12,911 nt of DNA from contig JAFQNM010000266.1 of assembly GCA_017395885.1 (NCBI GenBank), positions 1 to 12,911 on the forward strand, read 5' to 3'. The notes beneath the pieces are model-generated. The model had not been told where the DNA came from, searched no databases, and saw nothing but the letters and a program-made list of their open reading frames with translations. This document shows, one piece after another, positions 8,932 through 12,911 of the stretch. Made by a program: the position numbers and the translations under genes. This stretch comes from Clostridia bacterium (GTDB taxonomy: Bacteria; Bacillota; Clostridia; Oscillospirales; CAG-272). Numbering within the stretch: position 1 is the stretch's first letter; each line of letters begins with the position of its first letter.

Positions 8932-8969
8932 TATATATATATCCTTAAATAAAAAATAATCGAAATCAG

Positions 8970-10553
8970 TCAGTCCCTTGAAAAACGGGAAAGAATTGCC
9001 TCAGCAACACGAATACCGTCTACAGCGGCACTTGTAATACCGCCTGCATATCCTGCTCCCTCGCCGCAGGGATAAACAAGGTTGTGACCAAGAGCACAGA
9101 ATCGCTCATCCCTCAATATTCTGAGAGGGGCCGAGGTTCTTGTTTCAATACCCGTGAGGGGAACGTCGAGGCTGTCATATCCCTTGATCCTTCTCCCAAA
9201 GGCACGAAGGCCGTCCTTCAGAAGAGACGATGCAAAGGAAGGAAGCAGCTTATTAAAATCTGCCCCTTTAACATTAGAATTCATATAGGTAGGAACGATA
9301 CGCTTGCCGAACCCTCCTGCAGTGCCGTTATTAAGGCCGCCGATGGTCTGGCAAGGAGCGCAGTAGCCGCCTCCGCCGGCTGCAAATGCAGCACGCTCAA
9401 GCTCTCTCTGGAACCTGATAGCTCCAACGGGATCGCCAGAAAAATCTGAGGGTAAAACAGAAACTGCAACAGCAGCGTTGGCATTTTTTCCGTCTCTTGC
9501 GTGGCGGCTCATACCGTTGGTAACAACGCCGCCCTCCTCACTTGCCGCAGCAACGACCTCGCCGCCGGGGCACATACAGAAAGTATAAACGCCTCTCTCT
9601 CCCTGTCTGAGAGAAAGAGAATATTCTGCGTGACCAAGTCTATTAGAGAGGTCCTCATCGCCAAACATAGCACGGTCAAGCTCGCTTTGCAGATGCTCTG
9701 CGCGAACGCCTATGGAAAAGGGCTTTGCCTCAATGGCATAGCCGCCATCAATAAGGCTCATATAAGTATCTCTGGAGGAGTGGCCGGGTGCAAGAACAAC
9801 AAGACCGCAAGGAATACGCTCACCCTCGACGGTAACGTATCCGTCGCCCACAGAGTCTGCTTTTGTGTTATATCTGATCTCACCGCCAAGTGAGCATATC
9901 TCATCTGCCGCACGCTTTATGACCTCTCTCAGCACATCTGTGCCTATATGAGGCTTTGCGTTCCAGCATATACTTTCAGGAGCGCCAAGCTCAACCAGCT
10001 TTTTTAAAACGTAGCCGATCCTTGCATCTCCGATCCTGGTTACAAGCTTTCCGTCAGAAAACGTGCCTGCACCGCCTGCTCCGAACTGGATGTTGGTTTC
10101 AGTATCCAGAATTCCCGTTTTATAAAAGCTGTCTATCTTTCTGACTCTGTTATCTACAGAATCGCCTCGTTCAAGAACAACGGGTGAAAGACCGTGAGCG
10201 GCAAGAATGAGGGCGCAGAAAATTCCTGCAGGACCGAGACCTATAATATAAGGTCTTCCGTTCATCCTCTCACATCCCATACCGAAGGTGAGCTTCTCGG
10301 CAGCAGATATTTTAATATCACCGCATGCTCTTATGCTCTCAGGCTCTGCCTCACTTTCACAGGTAACGGAATAAACGAAGGTAATACTGCTCTTTTTTCG
10401 GGCATCAACAGATCTCTTATGGATGTGAAGACTGCTTTTCACGTAGGAGATTCGTGATCCCTTCAGTATTTTTTCAGCAGCAAGGACTGCCTCATTATCA
10501 TCGCAGGTTATGGGAAGCCTGATATTATTGATAACTATTCTGCTCTTTGTCAT
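8970..10553 (-). CDS. FAD-dependent dehydrogenase, COG2509 type
   Basis: This is a 527-residue flavoprotein of a family with no settled substrate. An N-terminal region of about 100 residues contains KRSVDARKK (46-54), common in this family. It is followed by the FAD-binding loop GLGPAG (105-110) and LERG (127-130). The hallmarks GAGGAGTFSDGKL (158-170), LAPGHSSRDT (254-263), TFCMCPGG (324-331), ETRTSAPLRI (470-479) and GEGAGYAGGI (497-506) fit COG2509 well. There is no signal peptide or membrane segment, so it should act in the cytoplasm as an oxidoreductase. YCAPCQ (397-402) contains a CxxC pair. Its ATG overlaps the cdaR stop (ATGA, 10550-10553) and lacks a Shine-Dalgarno sequence, so its translation is probably coupled to cdaR. 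The position beside cdaA-cdaR hints at co-regulation, but no function follows from that. Confidence 0.88.
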   Translation of the reverse strand: MTKSRIVINNIRLPITCDDNEAVLAAEKILKGSRISYVKSSLHIHKRSVDARKKSSITFVYSVTCESEAEPESIRACGDIKISAAEKLTFGMGCERMNGRPYIIGLGPAGIFCALILAAHGLSPVVLERGDSVDNRVRKIDSFYKTGILDTETNIQFGAGGAGTFSDGKLVTRIGDARIGYVLKKLVELGAPESICWNAKPHIGTDVLREVIKRAADEICSLGGEIRYNTKADSVGDGYVTVEGERIPCGLVVLAPGHSSRDTYMSLIDGGYAIEAKPFSIGVRAEHLQSELDRAMFGDEDLSNRLGHAEYSLSLRQGERGVYTFCMCPGGEVVAAASEEGGVVTNGMSRHARDGKNANAAVAVSVLPSDFSGDPVGAIRFQRELERAAFAAGGGGYCAPCQTIGGLNNGTAGGFGKRIVPTYMNSNVKGADFNKLLPSFASSLLKDGLRAFGRRIKGYDSLDVPLTGIETRTSAPLRILRDERFCALGHNLVYPCGEGAGYAGGITSAAVDGIRVAEAILSRFSRD

Positions 10554-11797
10554 TCAGGCTGCACCATAACTTCATAATAACCAAGCTCATAAACTATACC
10601 GTGAGCCTCATCAACGTCGAAATATACATTTGCAGAGGCATTTATGGTTCCGGTGCTCTCAGTGTAGCTTGAATAGTCGATAACAACGGAAATGTTCTCA
10701 GGCTTGACTCTGTTAACGGCACCGCGGTCTCCCATAATGGTAATCTCAATAGCCTCATCAAGTATCTGAACGTTGATATCGCCGGAATTGATCACTCTGA
10801 TATTATCAACAAGCACAGTTCTTGTTATAAAATTGGCAAGGTTAACCGAAACGGTAGCGCTTGTAGGCTCGTTCTCTGCCAAATATACGTTTTCGGGCAC
10901 AGGAATATCAACTGTAAGATCAGTCGTCGAGCCGATCTTCTTCTCATCTACAGGTGCAAGATCTATATATTCAATATTTCTGAGTGCCGCAGGCTCTCCC
11001 TTCAGGCGAACGGAGCCGGGAGAAACAGTGATCCTGTCATCTCCGTAGAGGCCGTTTTTTGCAGAAATTCGAAGAGGAACAGTTGCATATCCCAGCACGT
11101 TTATCTTAACGGAAACTGTTGATTTTGAAAGCTTGAGGTATTTGCTCTCAATAGTCTCATCGTTTTGTTTTTTGAGAGCAATGGTTCCGTCCATGGTAAG
11201 AGACTGAGTGAGATGCTCTCCTCCAAGATTCACCTCAACAACTGCCTTATCTATATCGTTGATAACAGACTGTGGGCCGCTGACGGTAACTATCTGGGTA
11301 TCGCACACAACGTCACCGAGAGCATATGCATCCGAGGAAAGCTTATATCCCTTAAGACGGGGCTCGACAGAAACGTCTGTGGTTTTTCTGTTATCAATAA
11401 ACATAGTTATCTCAGAAACCGAGGAATCCACAAAGGTGATGCCTGAGGGAAGATCAAAGAAAAGCTCAAGAGTATACATACCGCTCTTTTCCACGCCGGA
11501 AACGTCTGCGGTGACCACGATATCCTCAGGCTTATACTTTGAAATAATGCTCTTCTGTCCCCTAACGGTAACGTCAACAAGAGTATCATAGCCGCTGAAA
11601 ACAGAGAGATTCTTTGAATTCTCAAGCTCTGTGGTACCGACTATGGTAACCGTGATATTCTCAAAGGTATCCTCATAATCGGGGCTGTCTATCTCCATAA
11701 CGTATATCCAGAAAACAAACGCAAATATAACGCAAAGGAGCTTAGGAACAAGGTGAAAGCGACGGATAAATCCAACGTTCTTATTTTCACTTTTCAT
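10550..11797 (-). CDS. cdaR: YbbR-domain regulator of diadenylate cyclase, CdaR
   Basis: The 415-residue protein begins with a short basic stretch and one membrane anchor (about 17-34, with FAFVFWIYVM at 25-34). The rest is predicted to lie outside the membrane. Four YbbR repeats can be seen. Each carries a strand-turn signature of the form V/I/L-x-G followed by an I-rich helix, with the glycines at 80, 174, 267 and 356, spaced roughly 90 residues apart. Four repeats and one anchor match CdaR/YbbR of Bacillus and relatives, which binds CdaA in the membrane and tunes c-di-AMP production. The gene follows cdaA directly, and its start overlaps the end of cdaA by 11 bases. A strong AAGGAGG (11807-11813) lies inside the cdaA coding region, nine bases before the ATG. 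The gene usually found next in Firmicutes, glmM, is not in this window. Confidence 0.93.
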   Translation of the reverse strand: MKSENKNVGFIRRFHLVPKLLCVIFAFVFWIYVMEIDSPDYEDTFENITVTIVGTTELENSKNLSVFSGYDTLVDVTVRGQKSIISKYKPEDIVVTADVSGVEKSGMYTLELFFDLPSGITFVDSSVSEITMFIDNRKTTDVSVEPRLKGYKLSSDAYALGDVVCDTQIVTVSGPQSVINDIDKAVVEVNLGGEHLTQSLTMDGTIALKKQNDETIESKYLKLSKSTVSVKINVLGYATVPLRISAKNGLYGDDRITVSPGSVRLKGEPAALRNIEYIDLAPVDEKKIGSTTDLTVDIPVPENVYLAENEPTSATVSVNLANFITRTVLVDNIRVINSGDINVQILDEAIEITIMGDRGAVNRVKPENISVVIDYSSYTESTGTINASANVYFDVDEAHGIVYELGYYEVMVQPE

Positions 11798-12683
11798 CCG
11801 TATTGACCTCCTTGTTCTTTTTCTTATGGTCTCTCTTTATAATGGACTTGATACCCTTAGTCCTTGTCTGATCCTTATCGTTCTCCTGAATAAGACGCTC
11901 TGTAAGACGGCTCCTGAGAGACTCAGCGGTAAAGCCTCGTGATAGCTTACCGTCAACTGCAAGAGAGATGATTCCCGTTTCCTCGGAAACGACGATAATA
12001 ACAGCATCACTGTTTTCGCTGAGACCCAGCGCAGCACGGTGACGCGTTCCAAGATCGCGGTTGATATCATTCTGTGCTGAAAGAGGGAGAAGACAGCCTG
12101 CAGCATAAAGCCTGCCGCCGGAGATGATGGCGGCTCCATCGTGAAGAGGAGCTTTATTGAAAAATACGTTTCTGATAAGGAAGGAGTTGACCTGTGCATC
12201 TATAACCGTTCCGGTAGAAATGATGTCTCCAAGCTTGGTCGTTCTTTCGCAAACGATAAGAGCACCGGTTTTAACAGAAGCCATTTCGGAAACTGCACTT
12301 GTTACCTCTCTGATAACAAGGGTCGCTTCGTTGTTCTTATCTGCAACAGGCTTCAGGCTCTTAAGTGAGGTTCCGCCCATTTTCTCAAGGGCAGAGCGAA
12401 GCTCAGGCTGGAAGAGGATAACGAGAGCAATAACTCCCACCTGGAAAAAGTTCTCGAATATGAACAGGAGTGCGTGCATTCCGGCAAGGTCGGAAATAAG
12501 CAGAGCTACAAGCAAAAGGAGTATACCGGAGATAAGCTTACCGGCACGCTTGTTGCGGATAAATTTATAAACATAATAGAAAAGCACAGAAACGGCAAGG
12601 ATATCTATTATATCAACGATCTCAATTGCCTGTATTATATGAAAAACACCTGTGAAAAAATCTGCAAGCCAACCTTTTTTCAA
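11787..12683 (-). CDS. cdaA: Membrane-bound diadenylate cyclase CdaA (TTG start)
   Basis: CdaA joins two ATP molecules into cyclic di-AMP, a messenger controlling potassium and osmolyte balance and wall integrity. From the chosen TTG start the protein has 298 residues. Three membrane segments lie at about 24-42, 53-69 and 72-91. The cytoplasmic DAC domain follows, with the catalytic DGA motif (182-184, in APLHDGAAI) and the RHR motif (214-216, in GTRHRAALG), both intact. The C-terminus is a lysine-rich tail of about 25 residues. I chose TTG at 12683 because AAGGGGAG (12691-12698) lies seven bases before it. The frame stays open back to another TTG at 12722, but that one has no ribosome binding site and lies only a few bases from the predicted transcription start. 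This gene is first in the run and shows the best promoter in the window. Confidence 0.95.
   Translation of the reverse strand: MKKGWLADFFTGVFHIIQAIEIVDIIDILAVSVLFYYVYKFIRNKRAGKLISGILLLLVALLISDLAGMHALLFIFENFFQVGVIALVILFQPELRSALEKMGGTSLKSLKPVADKNNEATLVIREVTSAVSEMASVKTGALIVCERTTKLGDIISTGTVIDAQVNSFLIRNVFFNKAPLHDGAAIISGGRLYAAGCLLPLSAQNDINRDLGTRHRAALGLSENSDAVIIVVSEETGIISLAVDGKLSRGFTAESLRSRLTERLIQENDKDQTRTKGIKSIIKRDHKKKNKEVNTDEK
11807..11813 (-). promoter_or_regulatory. Ribosome binding site of cdaR inside cdaA
   Basis: AAGGAGG on the minus strand lies nine bases before the cdaR ATG and within the last codons of cdaA. It supports the 11797 start and the 11-base overlap of the two genes, and suggests balanced production of the cyclase and its regulator. 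Confidence 0.85.
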
Positions 12684-12690
12684 AGAAAAT

Positions 12691-12698
12691 CTCCCCTT
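12691..12698 (-). promoter_or_regulatory. Ribosome binding site of cdaA
   Basis: On the minus strand the sequence is AAGGGGAG, followed by seven bases and TTG. It is the only good Shine-Dalgarno sequence in the cdaA leader and fixes the start at 12683. It gives a predicted 5' untranslated leader of roughly 45 bases. Confidence 0.82.
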
Positions 12699-12735
12699 AC
12701 GCAATATTATATATATAAACAATTATACAAGTCTA

Positions 12736-12764
12736 ATTATAGCACATTGTAATCGATATTTCAA
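12736..12764 (-). promoter_or_regulatory. Sigma-A-type promoter of the cdaA operon
   Basis: On the minus strand, TTGAAA (12759-12764) is followed by a 17-base spacer and a perfect TATAAT (12736-12741). The bases just before the -10 box read TGC, which gives an extended -10 element as well. The -35 box matches the TTGACA consensus at five of six positions. Transcription should begin near 12729. This is the only strong promoter I can see for the nine minus-strand genes. Confidence 0.85.
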
Positions 12765-12785
12765 ACAAATATGAAAATAAATATG

Positions 12786-12804
12786 CAATTTTTTAAAAAA
12801 ATTG
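12786..12804. repeat. A/T-tract inverted repeat between the divergent promoters
   Basis: The arms CAATTTTTT and AAAAAATTG flank a single central base, giving a near-perfect 19-base palindrome. It lies about 22 bases upstream of the cdaA -35 box and 24 bases upstream of the right-facing -35-like box. Candidate roles are a curved or UP-like promoter element, or a binding site for a dimeric regulator. With no G/C stem it is not an intrinsic terminator. The function is inferred only from position. Confidence 0.5.
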
Positions 12805-12827
12805 TTCAAAAATCATCAAAAACCCCC

Positions 12828-12856
12828 TTTTCACGCCGAGTAATGTGTGATATAAT
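12828..12856 (+). promoter_or_regulatory. Probable right-facing promoter with extended -10
   Basis: TATAAT (12851-12856) is preceded by TGA, forming the TGnTATAAT extended -10 element. At 17-base spacing lies TTTTCA (12828-12833), which matches the -35 consensus at four of six positions. The extended -10 may make up for the weak -35. Transcription would start near 12863, about 26 bases before the ATG at 12889. Confidence 0.68.
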
Positions 12857-12888
12857 GTATTTTATAAATTTCTATGAGGATTTTCGAT

Positions 12889-12911
12889 ATGAATCAGGGC
12901 AAAAGAATCAA
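12889..12911 (+). CDS. Start of a divergent gene, product unknown (cut by window)
   Basis: ATG at 12889 opens a plus-strand frame giving MNQGKRI before the window ends. The start is supported by GAGGA (12876-12880), eight bases upstream, and by the promoter at 12828-12856. Seven residues are too few to recognise a family. The gene shares its upstream region with cdaA, so a common regulator could affect both. Confidence 0.6.

Larger units (their letters stand above)
1..12729 (-). other. Predicted polycistronic transcription unit
   Basis: All nine minus-strand genes are spaced by -11 to +38 bases. Overlaps occur at cdaA/cdaR (11 bases), cdaR/dehydrogenase (4) and dtd/hemZ (4). Gaps are 38 before recJ, 17 before rel, 1 before dtd, 2 before the kinase and 20 before the flippase. 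No G/C-rich hairpin with a U-tract is seen in any gap. Reading as one transcript is an inference; internal promoters inside coding regions cannot be excluded by eye. Confidence 0.65.

Noticed and set aside
8932..8969. A promoter or terminator in the gap before recJ
   Set aside because: The stretch is A/T-rich, but I find neither a -35/-10 pair with good spacing nor a G/C hairpin. The TA repeat simply lies between the ribosome binding site and the ATG.
12722..12727. A second TATAAT on the minus strand as an alternative cdaA promoter
   Set aside because: No acceptable -35 box is found at 16-18 bases, and transcription from it would start closer to the coding start. The upstream TATAAT has TTGAAA at 17 bases.
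12786..12804. The palindrome as a transcription terminator
   Set aside because: The stem would be almost entirely A-T with no loop, and it lies between two diverging genes where no terminator is needed.

Overview
The window looks like chromosomal core DNA from an anaerobic, low-to-moderate-GC Firmicute of the class Clostridia, probably near the Ruminococcaceae/Oscillospiraceae. The main clues are the gene order recJ-rel-dtd-hemZ and the pair cdaA-cdaR, both typical of Clostridia/Firmicutes, together with AGGAGG-type ribosome binding sites and sigma-A-like promoters. This placement is an inference. No mobile element, CRISPR array, rRNA or tRNA gene was seen.

Nine genes lie head to tail on the minus strand. 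In transcription order, from high to low coordinates, they are: cdaA (diadenylate cyclase, 12683-11787), cdaR (YbbR-domain regulator, 11797-10550), a COG2509-type FAD-dependent dehydrogenase (10553-8970), recJ (8931-6727), a bifunctional (p)ppGpp synthetase/hydrolase (6709-4475), dtd (4473-4009), hemZ (4012-2519), a uridine-kinase-family P-loop kinase (2516-1617), and a MurJ/SpoVB-type flippase (1596-1, cut by the window edge). Neighbours overlap or lie 1-38 bases apart, and no intrinsic terminator is visible between them. They may therefore be read as one transcript of more than 12 kb, from a sigma-A-like promoter at 12736-12764. No gene-free stretch exceeds 300 bases. The longest is the roughly 205-base divergent intergenic region at the right end. 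It holds the cdaA promoter, an A/T palindrome, and a second promoter facing right. That second promoter serves a gene of which only the first seven codons are in the window.

The notable feature of the layout is that two nucleotide second-messenger systems sit in one apparent transcription unit: c-di-AMP (cdaA/cdaR) and (p)ppGpp (rel). Between or beside them are DNA repair (recJ), tRNA proofreading (dtd), haem synthesis (hemZ) and envelope-precursor transport (the flippase). Compared with the arrangements best known in Firmicutes, glmM is not next to cdaA-cdaR and apt is not between recJ and rel.

Overall this is a housekeeping region, and I see no clear undescribed system. The points worth a second look are the joint second-messenger operon, an altered active-site motif in Dtd, the TTG start of cdaA, the matching divergent promoters, and several tightly coupled starts that lack a Shine-Dalgarno sequence.
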